Source: Pontibaca methylaminivorans (GTDB taxonomy: Bacteria; Pseudomonadota; Alphaproteobacteria; Rhodobacterales; Rhodobacteraceae). Taken from it: a stretch of DNA of 64,000 bases. The position numbers and the translations under genes were made by a program. Location of the stretch: NCBI RefSeq assembly GCF_900156525.1, contig NZ_FTPS01000001.1:1116001-1180000 (forward strand), given 5' to 3'. The notes beneath the pieces were generated by a model. The model ran no database searches and had not been told where the DNA came from. It saw only the letters and a list, made by a program, of their open reading frames with translations. This document shows, piece after piece, positions 43,750-53,951 of the stretch (the first letter of the stretch is position 1; every line of letters starts with the position of its first letter).

Positions 43750-44490
43750 TCAGAGCTGTGCCATCACCTCGTCGGGGGCTTCGAAATTGGTGGTGACGCG
43801 CTGCACGTCGTCGTCATCCTCGAGCGCCTCGATCAGCTTCATGAGCTTCTGCATGCTCTCGAGGTCCATCTCCGTCGTGGTCACGGGCTTCCAGACGAGG
43901 CGGGTCGCCGTGCTTTCGCCCAACTGCCCCTCCAGGGCCGAGGAGACGTCGTTGAGGTCGCTGTCCGCGCACCAGATGAAATGGCCGTCCTCGCTGCTTT
44001 CGACATCTTCGGCCCCTGCCTCGATCGCCGCCATCATGATGGTATCGGCATCGCCGGCCTCGGCCGGATAGACGACCTCGCCCTTGCGCTCGAACATGAA
44101 GCCGACGCTGCCGGTCTCGCCCAGGTTGCCGCCGTTCTTGGTGAAGGTCGAACGCACGTTGCTCGCGGTGCGGTTGCGGTTGTCGGTCATCGCCTCGACG
44201 ATCACGGCAACTCCGTTCGGGCCGTAGCCCTCATAGCGGATTTCCTCGTAATCGTCGCCCTCGCCCGCCTGCGATTTCTTGATCGCGCGTTCGATCACGT
44301 CCTTGGGGACGGAATTCGCCCGTGCCTCTTTCACCGCAAGGCGCAGGCGCGGGTTCTTGTCGGGATCCGGGTCGCCCATCTTGGCCGCGACGGTGATTTC
44401 CTTGCCGAGCTTGGAAAAAAGCTTGGCGCGCACCGCGTCCTGACGCCCCTTGCGATGCTGGATGTTTGCCCATTTGGAATGGCCGGCCAT
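43750..44490 (-). CDS. YebC/PmpR-family protein
   Basis: A 246-residue YebC-family protein. It opens with the invariant [19 protein letters not shown] and contains [28 protein letters not shown] and [23 protein letters not shown]. Members were named transcriptional regulators and more recently shown in some bacteria to help ribosomes translate proline-rich tracts. It is monocistronic here, with its own terminator. Confidence 0.96.
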   Translation of the reverse strand: MAGHSKWANIQHRKGRQDAVRAKLFSKLGKEITVAAKMGDPDPDKNPRLRLAVKEARANSVPKDVIERAIKKSQAGEGDDYEEIRYEGYGPNGVAVIVEAMTDNRNRTASNVRSTFTKNGGNLGETGSVGFMFERKGEVVYPAEAGDADTIMMAAIEAGAEDVESSEDGHFIWCADSDLNDVSSALEGQLGESTATRLVWKPVTTTEMDLESMQKLMKLIEALEDDDDVQRVTTNFEAPDEVMAQL

Positions 44491-44572
44491 ACGTCGATCC
44501 TTGTGCTGTCTGGCTGCTCGCGGCTCATATAGTCCCCTGCGGGCCGGCGGATCAAGAGAGCCCGCGCAACGC

Positions 44573-46351
44573 TCACAATGGCCAGATCAGCGGAATGATG
44601 GCCGAGGCCAGCAGCCAGATACAGATATTGAGCGGGATGCCGATGCGCAGGAAATCGGAAAAGCGGTAGCCGCCGGGACCATAGACCATCATGTTGGTCT
44701 GATAGCCGATCGGCGTCGCGAAGGAGGTCGAGGCCGCGCTCATCACCGCCACCACCAGCGGGCGCGGATCGAACCCCATGGCATTCGCCAGCCCGATCAC
44801 CACCGGCGTCATGATCACCGCCACCGCGTTGTTGCTGACCAGTTCGGTCAGGATCGAGGTCAGCAGATAGACCGCCGCGACCACAAAGAAGGGTGGCAGG
44901 CTTTTCAGGACGGGCGCCACCGAATCGACGATCATCTGCATCGCACCGGAACTTTCGAGCCCCGCCCCCACCGCGAGCATGGCAAAGATCAGCACCAGAA
45001 GCGGCCCGTCCACGAAGGAGAACGCCTCGTCCGCGTCGATGCAGCCGGTGACCAGAACGAGCGCCACCGCCAGCACCGACAAAAGCAGGATCGGCGCCAC
45101 GTTGAGCGCGGCGAGCGTCACAACCCCGATGATGGCCGCCAGCGCGATCGGCGCATGTCCCCGCCGGTAGGCGCGTTCCGAGGGGCGCGAGACCTCGACC
45201 ATGTCCATGTCGCTTGCGAGGCGTTCGATATCCGCCGGCGCGCCTTCGAGCAGGAGCGTGTCACCGACCCGCACCACGATATTGTCCATCTGCGTGCCGA
45301 TGTTCTGATTGCGCCGATGCGCCGCCAGCAGATAGACCCCGTAGCGCCGCCGCAGCCGGAGCGAGCCGAGCGTGCGCCCCACCATCTTGCAGCCCGGCGT
45401 GATCAGCACCTCGACGGTCGATGTGGGCACCGCCGACACCTGGTCGATGCGGCGCAGCTCCTTGTTGCGCTGGAGCGAAAGCAGTTCCGCCATCTGCGTG
45501 CGCAGCACCACCCGGTCCCCGACCTGGAGCCGCACCGCTTCCAGGTCGCGCCGCAACGACTGGTCGCCCCGGATCACGTCGATCAGACGCACGCCTTCAC
45601 GCTTGAACAGCTGCACCCCGGTCACTTCGCGCCCGATCAGGTTGGAATCGGGGGGGATGAACGCCTCGGTAAAGAATTTCATCTTCGAGCGGCTCGACAG
45701 CAGCGCCGCCATGCTCGGCCGGTCGGGCAGCAGACGCGGTCCCGCAAAGACGAGATAGATCATCCCGAACGCAAGCAGCGCAAGGCCAAGCGGCATGATC
45801 TCGAAGATCGTGAAAGGTTCAAGCCCCTGCGCCCGGGCCACCCCGTCCACCAGCAGGTTGGTCGAGGTGCCGATCAGCGTCAGCATGCCCCCGAGAATCG
45901 CGCTGTAGCTCAGGGGAATGAGCAGTTTGCTGGGGGCGATGCCAAGCGATCGCGCAACCTGCACGAAGACCGGCATCATCACCAGCACCACCGGCGTGTT
46001 GGCGACGAAGGCGGAAATTATCGCGACAAATCCCATCAGCATGACGATGGCGAGCCTTGGGCGCACCAGTGCCTGATGCTCGGCCAGTGTGGTGAAGGCA
46101 TGGAGCGCCCCGGTGCGCACCAGCGCGCCCATGATCACGAACATCGCCGCGATGGTCCAGGGCGCGGGGTTTGCCAGCACTCCGACCGCGACCTCATAGG
46201 GGAGGATGCCGCTGATCAGCATGGCCGAGGCGCTGACCAGCGCGACCACCTCGGCCGGGAGCGATTCGCGCAGGAACAGCAGGAACATGGCCCCGACGAT
46301 GACCAAAGCGAGAACCGCGCCGAAACTGTCGGAAAGCTGGAAAAGGGTCAT
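44573..46351 (-). CDS. SLC13/DASS-type permease with two RCK_C (TrkA-C) domains
   Basis: A 592-residue membrane protein. N- and C-terminal halves each have about five to six spans, with the DASS repeat blocks [22 protein letters not shown] plus [12 protein letters not shown], and [19 protein letters not shown] plus [23 protein letters not shown]. Between them (about 210-380) lie two cytosolic TrkA-C-type domains ([24 protein letters not shown]). Sodium-coupled sulfate or dicarboxylate uptake is plausible; the substrate is not determinable. It has no operon partner. Confidence 0.92.
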   Translation of the reverse strand: MTLFQLSDSFGAVLALVIVGAMFLLFLRESLPAEVVALVSASAMLISGILPYEVAVGVLANPAPWTIAAMFVIMGALVRTGALHAFTTLAEHQALVRPRLAIVMLMGFVAIISAFVANTPVVLVMMPVFVQVARSLGIAPSKLLIPLSYSAILGGMLTLIGTSTNLLVDGVARAQGLEPFTIFEIMPLGLALLAFGMIYLVFAGPRLLPDRPSMAALLSSRSKMKFFTEAFIPPDSNLIGREVTGVQLFKREGVRLIDVIRGDQSLRRDLEAVRLQVGDRVVLRTQMAELLSLQRNKELRRIDQVSAVPTSTVEVLITPGCKMVGRTLGSLRLRRRYGVYLLAAHRRNQNIGTQMDNIVVRVGDTLLLEGAPADIERLASDMDMVEVSRPSERAYRRGHAPIALAAIIGVVTLAALNVAPILLLSVLAVALVLVTGCIDADEAFSFVDGPLLVLIFAMLAVGAGLESSGAMQMIVDSVAPVLKSLPPFFVVAAVYLLTSILTELVSNNAVAVIMTPVVIGLANAMGFDPRPLVVAVMSAASTSFATPIGYQTNMMVYGPGGYRFSDFLRIGIPLNICIWLLASAIIPLIWPL

Positions 46352-46495
46352 GATGCTCGCATTCCGCCCGTGCCCGCGGCCCGGTGTTCCGGCCAGAACG
46401 CAGTTAGACCGATCGGGAGACCTTGCGCAAGCGGCTGAAACAGGTGCGCGCGGACGATCCGCACCGTGCGCCGATCGGCCTCCTGCACCGGCGGT

Positions 46496-47308
46496 TCAGG
46501 GGCCCGAAGGCTCGAGCCGGCCGCCGATGCGCACCATGCGCAGCGCGCGCGCCATGCCGGTCGCATCATCGGTTTCGACCAGGATGCCGGAAAGCGTCGC
46601 CTCGCCCAATGCGGGGGAAAACCGCCCCTTCGGCATGCCGGTGATGAAGCGGCGCATGGGCTCTGCCTTGTCCATGCCGATCACGGAATTGTAGTCGCCG
46701 CACATGCCCGCATCGCTCTGATAAGCGGTGCCTGCGGGAAGGATCTGCGCATCCGCCGTCGGAACATGGGTGTGGGTGCCGACCACGAGGCTTGCGCGGC
46801 CGTCGCAGAAATGCCCCATCGCCATCTTTTCCGAGGTCGCCTCGGCATGGATATCGACAATCACGGCATCGGCCTGCCCGCCCAGCGGATAGGTCTTGAG
46901 AACCGGCTCCACCGCCGAGAACGGATCATCGAACTGGCGGTTCATGAAGACGCGGCCCAGCGCCTGCAGCACCAGCACCTTGCGCCCGGTCCGGGTCTCG
47001 AACAGGCGCGCGCCTCGGCCGGGTGCGGCCTTGGCAAAGTTCAAAGGCCGCAGCACGCGGTGCTCGGTCTCGATGAACTGCATCATGTCGCGCTGGTCGA
47101 AGGCATGGTCGCCAAGGGTGACGCAATCGGCCCCGGCCTCGAGGATCAGCTTCGCGTGGTCCCCGGTCAGGCCCATCCCGCCGGAGGCGTTCTCGCCATT
47201 CACCACCACGAAATCGAGCCGCCATTCCTTGCGCAATTGCGGGAGGCGGTCACGAATCGCGGCCCGGCCGGCACGGCCCACCACATCGCCCAGAAAAAGA
47301 AGTCTCAT
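46496..47308 (-). CDS. TIGR00282/YmdB-family metallophosphoesterase
   Basis: A 270-residue calcineurin-like phosphoesterase of the YmdB type. Metal-binding motifs are GDVVGRAGR (residues 7-15), VNGENASGGMGL, TLGDHAFDQRD, VDIHAEATSEK and GTHTHVPTAD, in the expected order. Bacillus YmdB hydrolyses cyclic nucleotides and affects RNA decay; the role in alphaproteobacteria is not settled. Confidence 0.95.
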   Translation of the reverse strand: MRLLFLGDVVGRAGRAAIRDRLPQLRKEWRLDFVVVNGENASGGMGLTGDHAKLILEAGADCVTLGDHAFDQRDMMQFIETEHRVLRPLNFAKAAPGRGARLFETRTGRKVLVLQALGRVFMNRQFDDPFSAVEPVLKTYPLGGQADAVIVDIHAEATSEKMAMGHFCDGRASLVVGTHTHVPTADAQILPAGTAYQSDAGMCGDYNSVIGMDKAEPMRRFITGMPKGRFSPALGEATLSGILVETDDATGMARALRMVRIGGRLEPSGP

Positions 47309-47373
47309 TCCGCCCTGTTACGGGGGATGGTTCCGCGCGGCAAGGCCGGGTTTCCCGCGGCCCCGGACCGGCA

Positions 47374-47982
47374 TCAGGCCGAGGCAACCACCCAGTCCGC
47401 CATCTGCGGCAGGACCGCGTTCAGCACCGTCTGCAACGCGGCCGCGATCGCCGGAGCGCCGTCATCCTGCGACGGGGCGGCATGACGCCAGATGCGGCTT
47501 GCGATCACCTGCTGGTCGGCATCGCGCAGCAGCGTCAGGGTCATGTCGAGAACGACCCGCACCTGATCACCCACAAGTTCGGCCTGGAACCCGTCGATCC
47601 GCGTCAGCAGGGCCAGATCGGGAACCGGCCCGCCGTCACCGCCGCCGACATAGGCGATGCGCCCGGTCCCGGCGATCGAGCGCACCAGCAGCGACTGTAT
47701 CAGTTCGGGCAGTTCATCCGACCAGCGCGATTCCCCGAGATAGGTGACCGCCTGCGGCGCCGGCTTGATCATGATCCGGTCGCCCGCGATCGCCGCAGCG
47801 GCATCGGGGCGCGCCACCACGAGCGTCCGGCCGCTGCGCCGCCCCGTGGCGGAACCGCTCGCCGGCAGGAGGTCATAGATATTACGCGCCGGCGTATTGA
47901 GCGCCGACAGCGCGCTGCAGCCGCCCAGGCTTGCGGCGGCGCCGAGAATGGCGAAACGGCGGGTCATGGTCATGGGTTGCAT
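47374..47982 (-). CDS. PqiC/DUF330-type ABC transport auxiliary lipoprotein
   Basis: A protein of about 202 residues with an N-terminal lipoprotein-like signal (MTMTRRFAILGAAASLGGCS, Cys within GGC). The body matches the ABC-type transport auxiliary lipoprotein family (IYDLLPASG ... VVARPDAAAAIAGDRIMIKPAP ... VTYLGESRWSDELPELIQSLLVRSI). It is an outer-membrane-facing partner of an MCE protein. Its start lies 4 nt after the mlaD-like stop; ATGs at the third and fifth downstream codons are alternatives. Last gene of a four-gene operon. Confidence 0.88.
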   Translation of the reverse strand: MQPMTMTRRFAILGAAASLGGCSALSALNTPARNIYDLLPASGSATGRRSGRTLVVARPDAAAAIAGDRIMIKPAPQAVTYLGESRWSDELPELIQSLLVRSIAGTGRIAYVGGGDGGPVPDLALLTRIDGFQAELVGDQVRVVLDMTLTLLRDADQQVIASRIWRHAAPSQDDGAPAIAAALQTVLNAVLPQMADWVVASA

Positions 47983-47986
47983 CCTG

Positions 47987-49681
47987 TCATCTCCGGTATT
48001 CGGGAACACGCTCATTCAGCAGGAACTGGGTCGGGTTGCGCTCGATCCGCCGTATCAGCCGCTCGAGCGAACGCAGAAGGCTGCGCCCCTCGCTGCCCAG
48101 GCGTGCGATCTCGGGCAGGCCGGTGCCGGCGAATTCGCGCACGCCAGGCGCCGAGGCGGCGACGGTGGACTGCACGTCGGCCACGACCGCATCGGCCCGT
48201 GCGATCAGCGCCTTCAGATCCTCGGTGACGCCCGGCAGGTCGTCGGACACGCGATTCGCGGCCGCTGCCACCCGGTCGCTCGCCGCGCGCAGATCGTTCA
48301 GCACCGGGTCGAGATCGGTGGCCATCACCCCGGTCGCGGTGTCAAAGGCGGTCTCGGCCGAGGCCAGCGCCCGGTCGCCGGCGGCAAGCGAGCGGTCGAG
48401 GTTGTCCATCGTCTGTCCGGCGCGATCAAATGTATGCCGGACCGATGCGAGCGTCTTTTGCGCGCTCTCGACCAGCGGGTCGAGCCGGCCGGTGGTGCTG
48501 GTCAGGTCGTTGGCGACACGTTCGATCGCGGCGCGGGCGGTGGTCACGCCCTCGCGGATGTCGTCGACCACCACCGGCACGTCCTCGTCGATCACGGATT
48601 CGATCGAGGCGATCGCCGCGCGCGCCTCGGCCACCAGCGCCTTGCCGTCGCCGCGAATGACCTCGTCAAGCCCGCCCGAGGCCGAGGACACCGCGGCAAA
48701 GGCGCTGTTCGCCTCGTCCAGCGTCGTTTCGAGCTCGGTCAGCCGCGCATTCATGAGCGCCGCCGTCTCGTCGAAGTTGTCGATCGTGCCGCTTGCCTTG
48801 GCGGCGATCTCCCGCACGCCGTCGTTGAGCGCGGTCACGGTTTCCGTGATCCGGGCAACGATGATCGGCACCTGGCCGGTTATCAGTTCCTCCACCTGCG
48901 CGAAGGCGGTCCTTGCACTTTCGATCGCATCGGTCGAGGCGGTGATGGTCTTTTCCGCCGCCTCGAATGCGCCGGTGGCCGATTCAAGCGTCTCGTCCGC
49001 ATAGACGAGCGTGGTCTCGGCCGAGGCCGCGACCGAATCGAGCCGGTCGGTGAACAGGCTGATCTGCTTGGTGGCCTCGCTCACGACGCCGGTGATGCGG
49101 GAAAAATCGCTGAGCGCCTGGTCGAGCCCGCCCGAGGCATGTTCGATATTGCTGAGGATGTTCTCGACATGGGCCTGGTTGCGCGGCCCGGCGATCCGCT
49201 GGAACTGCCGCAAAAGCTTGGTCGCCTCGGTGATCATGTCGGGCGCGTCCTCGACCAGTTGCTGCACGGTCGAGCGGCGCGAAGGAATGAGCGGAAGCTC
49301 CCCCGGCTCTGCGGTCAGCGGCTCGGCCTCGCTCTGGCGGTTGGTGAGCGAGATATAGGAAACCCCGGTGACACCCGAGGAACTCAGTTGCGCGATTGTG
49401 TCCTCGCGCACGGGGGTGTCCGCGGCCACCTGGATTTCGACATAGACCTTGGACGGATCCTCGTCGGAGATGCGCAGATCGACCACATGGCCGACCGAGA
49501 TCCCGTTATACAGCACATCGCCCGAGGAACTGAGCCCCGAGACATCCTCGAACAGGATGCCATATCTCGCGTATTGGCGGTCGAACTGAAAGCTCGCGAG
49601 CCAGATCATGAAACCGAGCGCCCCCAAGATGCCCAGAAGCGTGAAGGCTCCGATCAGGACGAAATTCGCGCGGGTCTCCAT
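47987..49681 (-). CDS. MCE/MlaD-family substrate-binding protein with long helical C terminus
   Basis: A 564-residue inner-membrane-anchored MCE protein. An N-terminal span (about residues 8-28, FVLIGAFTLLGILGALGFMIWL) is followed by one MCE domain (about 40-115, FEDVSGLSSSGDVLYNGISVG ... SSSGVTGVSYISL). The remaining ~400 residues are a long Ala/Thr/Asp-rich helical region suggestive of a coiled-coil tunnel. It is far longer than E. coli MlaD. The ATG overlaps the upstream ATPase stop (TGATG). Confidence 0.92.
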   Translation of the reverse strand: METRANFVLIGAFTLLGILGALGFMIWLASFQFDRQYARYGILFEDVSGLSSSGDVLYNGISVGHVVDLRISDEDPSKVYVEIQVAADTPVREDTIAQLSSSGVTGVSYISLTNRQSEAEPLTAEPGELPLIPSRRSTVQQLVEDAPDMITEATKLLRQFQRIAGPRNQAHVENILSNIEHASGGLDQALSDFSRITGVVSEATKQISLFTDRLDSVAASAETTLVYADETLESATGAFEAAEKTITASTDAIESARTAFAQVEELITGQVPIIVARITETVTALNDGVREIAAKASGTIDNFDETAALMNARLTELETTLDEANSAFAAVSSASGGLDEVIRGDGKALVAEARAAIASIESVIDEDVPVVVDDIREGVTTARAAIERVANDLTSTTGRLDPLVESAQKTLASVRHTFDRAGQTMDNLDRSLAAGDRALASAETAFDTATGVMATDLDPVLNDLRAASDRVAAAANRVSDDLPGVTEDLKALIARADAVVADVQSTVAASAPGVREFAGTGLPEIARLGSEGRSLLRSLERLIRRIERNPTQFLLNERVPEYRR

Positions 49682-50469
49682 CACCGTTTTCCTTTCGTAT
49701 CCAGCGCCGCCCGCGCCCTTGGCCCGTGGAAATACTCGCGCACCCAAGGGTGGTCGATTTCCATCATTTCGTCCATGGTCCCGACCGCAAGCACCCGTTT
49801 CTCCGCCAGCACCGCGATCCGGTCGCAGATGGCAAAGAGCGAATCCAGATCGTGCGTCACCATGAAGACGGTCAGCCCGAGCGTCGCCTGCAGCCGCGCG
49901 ATCAGCTTGTCGAACTCGGCCGCGCCGATCGGGTCGAGCCCGGCGGTCGGCTCGTCAAGAAACACAAGCTCGGGGTCGAGCGATATGGCGCGCGCAAGCC
50001 CGGCGCGCTTGCGCATCCCCCCCGACAGATCCGACGGGAATTTGTCATGGGCATTCTCCGGCAGGCCGGCCATGCGCACCTTGATCCCGGCAAGCGTCTT
50101 GCGCAGGTCGTCGGGCAGGGACAGTTGCTCGCGCATCGGGGCCTCGACGTTCTGGCGCACGGTCAGCGACGAAAACAGCGCCCCGTCCTGAAACATCACC
50201 CCCCAGCGGCGGCGCAACTGGCGATAGGCATCGCCCGACGTGTCGCGCACGTCCTCGCCGAACACCTCGATCTCGCCGGCATCCGGTTTCAGAAGCCCGA
50301 CGATCTGGCGCAGGAGCACCGACTTTCCCGTGCCCGAACCACCGACGATCCCCATGATCTCGCCCCGGCGCACGTCAAGGTCGAGCCCGTCGTGAACCGT
50401 ATGCGTGCCAAAGCTCTTGACCAGCCCGCGCACCCGGATGATGGGGTCTGACGATTGCTCCGCCATCAT
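49681..50469 (-). CDS. MlaF-type ABC transporter ATP-binding protein
   Basis: A 262-residue ATPase of the MlaF family. Walker A GGSGTGKS is at residues 43-50, the signature LSGGM at about 148-152, Walker B LVFLDEP at about 168-174, and the switch histidine lies in VTHDLDS. The start overlaps the permease stop (ATGATG; a second ATG one codon later is possible). It powers lipid movement with the adjacent permease and MCE protein. Confidence 0.95.
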   Translation of the reverse strand: MMAEQSSDPIIRVRGLVKSFGTHTVHDGLDLDVRRGEIMGIVGGSGTGKSVLLRQIVGLLKPDAGEIEVFGEDVRDTSGDAYRQLRRRWGVMFQDGALFSSLTVRQNVEAPMREQLSLPDDLRKTLAGIKVRMAGLPENAHDKFPSDLSGGMRKRAGLARAISLDPELVFLDEPTAGLDPIGAAEFDKLIARLQATLGLTVFMVTHDLDSLFAICDRIAVLAEKRVLAVGTMDEMMEIDHPWVREYFHGPRARAALDTKGKR

Positions 50470-51602
50470 ATCCCCACCAGCGCGAAAAAGACCGAAAATA
50501 TCGCGTCCACCACGATCACCATGAAGATCGCCAGGACCACCGAGGTCGATGTCATCTGGCCGAGCGATTCCGCATCGCCCCCGACCTTCATCCCCTCGTA
50601 ACAGCCGATGATGCCGATGATCACGGCAAAGAACGGCGCCTTGATCAGCCCGACCAGGAAATGCGACACGTCGGTGTTGCTGACCAGCCGGGTCTGGAAC
50701 ACCGAAGGCGAAACACCCAGTTCGATCCAGGACATGATCGCGCCGCCGATCAGCCCCGAAAAATCCGCGATCACCCCGAGCACCGGCAGCATCAGCATCA
50801 GCGCCAGCACCCGCGGCACCACCAGCACCACCGTCGGGTCGAGCCCGAGCGTGCGCATGGCGTCGATCTCCTCGCGCATCTTCATCGAGCCGACCGCGGC
50901 GGTAAAGGCGGACCCCGAGCGCCCGGCGATGATGATCGCGGTCAGCAGGATGCCAAGCTCGCGCAGCACCGAAATCGCGATCAGGTCGACCACGAACACC
51001 TCGGCCCCGAACTGACGCAATTGCGAAGCGCCCTGAAAGGCCAGCACCACCCCGATCAGAAAGGCCATCAGCGCAACGATGGGCACCGCGTTCCAGCCGA
51101 CCTGCTGCATGTGATGCACCAGCGACGTCATCCGCATCTTGCGCGGATGGATGACCAGATAGCCAAGCGTCGCGATCACCTCGCCGAAAAAGCTGACGAG
51201 TTCGAGCCCGATGCGCCCGGCATTGACCGTCTTGCGCCCGAGCCGCTCCAGCCAGTCGATGAAGCTGATCGGGCGTCCGGCTGCCCCGGCGTCCTCGGGC
51301 GGCATGTTGGCTTTGATCGTGTCGAGAAGGTCGCGTTGCGGCTGGCTTGCTCCCTCGATCGGAACATCGCCCTCCGCAGTCGCGCCAAGATGCTTGCGCA
51401 GGTCGAGCAGGAACCACGCACCCGCGGAATCCAGGTGCTCGACATCGCTTATGTCGATCCGGCGGATGTCGCCCTGTTCACGGTCGAGCAGCGCAATGGT
51501 GCCGATTCGCAGATCACCCGACAGGCGGTAGCACCCCTCCTCGAGGGTCGCCCGCAGAGCCGCGGTGCCGGCCTGATTCGCTTTCCTCCGCGCGCGGTTC
51601 AT
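50466..51602 (-). CDS. MlaE-type permease with fused N-terminal STAS domain
   Basis: About 378 residues from the ATG at 51602, which has GAGG five bases upstream; earlier in-frame ATGs at 51626 and 51689 are less supported. Residues about 15-110 form a STAS (MlaB-like) domain (DISDVEHLDSAGAWFLLDLRKHLG). The MlaE permease domain follows with GASQLRQFGAEVFVVDLIAISVLRELG and AGRSGSAFTAAVGSMKMREEIDAM. The fusion replaces the separate MlaB of enterobacteria. It starts a four-gene lipid-transport operon. Confidence 0.93.
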   Translation of the reverse strand: MNRARRKANQAGTAALRATLEEGCYRLSGDLRIGTIALLDREQGDIRRIDISDVEHLDSAGAWFLLDLRKHLGATAEGDVPIEGASQPQRDLLDTIKANMPPEDAGAAGRPISFIDWLERLGRKTVNAGRIGLELVSFFGEVIATLGYLVIHPRKMRMTSLVHHMQQVGWNAVPIVALMAFLIGVVLAFQGASQLRQFGAEVFVVDLIAISVLRELGILLTAIIIAGRSGSAFTAAVGSMKMREEIDAMRTLGLDPTVVLVVPRVLALMLMLPVLGVIADFSGLIGGAIMSWIELGVSPSVFQTRLVSNTDVSHFLVGLIKAPFFAVIIGIIGCYEGMKVGGDAESLGQMTSTSVVLAIFMVIVVDAIFSVFFALVGI

Positions 51603-51770
51603 CCGATCCTCATGCAGCGCCGTCATCGGTGCGGCCCGGTTTGCCGGGCCATGCGGACGTTCATATCCGCAGTTCCCGACCGTATCCATCGGAGAAACCG
51701 GAATTTTCCCGACCGTATCCCGCCTGCCCCATCGACGCGGCCCTCTGCATGGGCGCCAAACCGCGATAAC

Positions 51771-51799
51771 TTGACCTGAATTAAAGACAGGCGGACAAT
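51771..51799 (+). promoter_or_regulatory. Candidate sigma-70-like promoter
   Basis: TTGACC (51771-51776), a 17-nt spacer and GACAAT (51794-51799) sit 45-70 nt upstream of the start of the 134-residue gene at 51844. Hexamers and spacing are good for this GC-rich genome. Confidence 0.55.
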
Positions 51800-51843
51800 T
51801 CCACGTTATGCTGACGTTGCGTCAAATCATGGAGTGCAACGAG

Positions 51844-52248
51844 ATGCCCTTTTGGGACAAGCGCCAGGTGGCACCGGGTGTCCGGCTGCAATGGGGAGCA
51901 TTCTCCTTCCCACCTGTCATCGGCTGGCTGAGCATGCGTAACGCCATCGTGGACGAGGCGGAACAGTATTACGCGGGCTGGCTGAAGCGCCAGCAGAGCT
52001 TTGCCGAATATTCCGCACATACCGGGATAGAATTCACGCTGAGCGCGGCCGCCGACCCGGCCCATGCCCTGCAGCTGATGGGCGCTTATCAGAAGGCCGG
52101 GGTCGAACACCTGACCGAGGACCTGCGCGAACGCATCGAAGCAGCGGCGCGTTGCTTTGCCTGCCTGTGCCCGCCGGTCGTCGATACGCCTGACGACACC
52201 GCCCCGGATGCGGAACCGGCGCCGCCGGAAATCCCACGCGCCGCTTGA
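51844..52248 (+). CDS. Hypothetical protein, weakly phasin-like
   Basis: A 134-residue protein starting MPFWDKRQVAPG, with GGAG eight bases before the ATG; an in-frame ATG at 51808 has no ribosome-binding site. The middle is helical (MRNAIVDEAEQYYAGWLKRQQSFAEYSAHTG, ADPAHALQLMGAYQKAGVEHLTEDL), which is faintly reminiscent of phasins, and the tail is acidic and Pro-rich. No signal peptide is seen. The phasin idea is a guess. It is divergent from the Mla-like operon. Confidence 0.75.
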   Translation: MPFWDKRQVAPGVRLQWGAFSFPPVIGWLSMRNAIVDEAEQYYAGWLKRQQSFAEYSAHTGIEFTLSAAADPAHALQLMGAYQKAGVEHLTEDLRERIEAAARCFACLCPPVVDTPDDTAPDAEPAPPEIPRAA

Positions 52249-52558
52249 GCGGACTGCGCGCACTCGCCTGAATACCCGTGCTGCGGCCGTGGACGGCCGG
52301 GGCACGGGAAATGGATCCACGACGCGGGGTTCTGGGCAATCCGCCGCCCCGTCGAACAGCGCCGCGCGCCCTGCCCTGAGCAAACGCGCGACGCTGTTTC
52401 CTTGCCTCCATGACAGCAGCGGCCGGCCCGCGCCCTGACTCCGGGCGGGGCGGCTCGCGGCCTGCCGGAACGTCGGTTTGCAGTCGCAATCCCGGCCCCG
52501 ACCCATTAAAGCGGGGCTGAATCCTGCCGGTTTGAACGATCCATCGAGGTAACAGCCC
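52249..52558. other. Intergenic region upstream of mgtE with a two-tier hairpin
   Basis: About 310 nt. At 52275-52308 a nested structure is evident: an outer 7-bp stem (52275-52281 with 52302-52308) and an inner 5-bp stem with a TGGA loop. It could terminate the upstream gene (no T-run) or form part of an mgtE leader. I see no M-box or other known magnesium riboswitch pattern and no coding frame of merit. Confidence 0.5.
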
Positions 52559-52560
52559 AT

Positions 52561-53902
52561 GCGCGATGCCAGCACGCAGTCGGAACGCCAGATTCCCGAT
52601 GCCGATGCCGCTCCCGACATCGTCGAAGCCTTCCTTGGCACGGCGCACCGGGTCGATATCGCCGCATGGCTTGCCGACCTGCCGCGACGCACGGCGCTCG
52701 AATACCTGTCCGCCATGGGGCTTGACGAACGCACCGAGGTTTTCAGCTTCATGCCGCTGAACGCCCAGGTCGATTTCGCAACCGCGATCGCCCCGAGCGA
52801 GCTGGCGCAGATCGTCACCGTGATGGACGCCGACGACCGCGCCGACCTGTTCAACGAGCTGGACGAGGACTTGCAGAACCGGCTGATGCGCCACCTCGCC
52901 CAGTTCGAGCGCGAGGACATCCGCCGGCTGGCCGGCTATGCCGAGGCCACCGCCGGCGCGATCATGACGACCGAATATGCGACCCTTCGCGCCGACATGA
53001 CCGCCCAGCAGGCGATCACCGAACTGCGCCGCGCCGCGCCGGAAAAGGAAACGATCTATCGGTCCTATGTCCTTGACGACGGGCGCCGCCTGATCGGCTC
53101 GGTGCGGCTGCACGAACTGATCCTCGCCCCGGCCGAGAGCCTGATCGGAACCATCATGAACGATGCCCCCGTGTCGGTGCGGCTCGACAGCAGCCAGGAA
53201 GAGGTCGCCAACACCATCGCGCGCTATGACCTGCTGGTGCTGCCCGTGCTGGACAACGAGGGGCGGCTCATGGGGATCGTCACCCATGACGACGCCATGG
53301 ACGCGATGCAGGAGGAAACCACCGAGGACTATCAGCGGATCTCGTCGGTCCTGCCCTTCACCGAAAGCCTGCGCGACGCCGGCATCGCGGTGCTGTATTC
53401 CCGCCGCGTGGTCTGGCTCGTGCTGCTGATCTTCGGCAACCTGTTCTCGGGCGCGGGCATCGCCTATTTCGAGGAAACGATCCTTGCCTATGTGGCGCTG
53501 GTGTTCTTCCTGCCGCTGCTCATCGACAGCAGCGGCAACGCCGGATCGCAATCGGCGACGCTCATGGTGCGCGCGCTGGCCACCGGCGAGGTCACCCTGC
53601 ACGACTGGCGCAACCTGATCCTGCGCGAACTGATGATCGCCGGGGCGCTCGGCGCCACCATGGCCATCATTGTCTATCCGCTCGGCGTCTGGCGCGGCGG
53701 ATATGACGTGGCCCTGGTCATCGCCCTGACGATGTTCCTGGTCGTGCTCGTCGGCAGCATGGTGGGGATGTCGCTGCCGTTCCTGCTCAGCCGGCTGAAG
53801 CTCGACCCGGCCACCGCGAGCGGCCCGCTGGTGACGACGATCGCGGACGCCGCCGGCGTGATCGTCTATTTCTCGATCGCGACATCGCTGCTTGCGCTCT
53901 GA
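52561..53902 (+). CDS. mgtE: Magnesium transporter MgtE
   Basis: A protein of about 447 residues. The cytosolic N domain (LPRRTALEYLSAMGLDERTEVFSFM) and two CBS domains (TTEYATLRADMTAQQAITEL; VRLDSSQEEVANTIARYDLLVLPVLD) gate a five-span membrane domain starting near residue 280. The pore-lining LLIDSSGNAGSQSATLMVRAL and the conserved SRLKLDPATASGPLVTTIAD block are intact. GAGGT lies eight bases before the ATG; the first base of the codon is at about 52559-52561. Neighbours give no operon. Confidence 0.96.
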
Positions 53903-53951
53903 CCGCCGGGTCGGACACCGGAAACGAACGCTTTGAAACAGGATTGATCCC

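Noticed and set aside
52249-52558. Magnesium riboswitch upstream of mgtE
   Set aside because: No M-box-like conserved core could be recognised.
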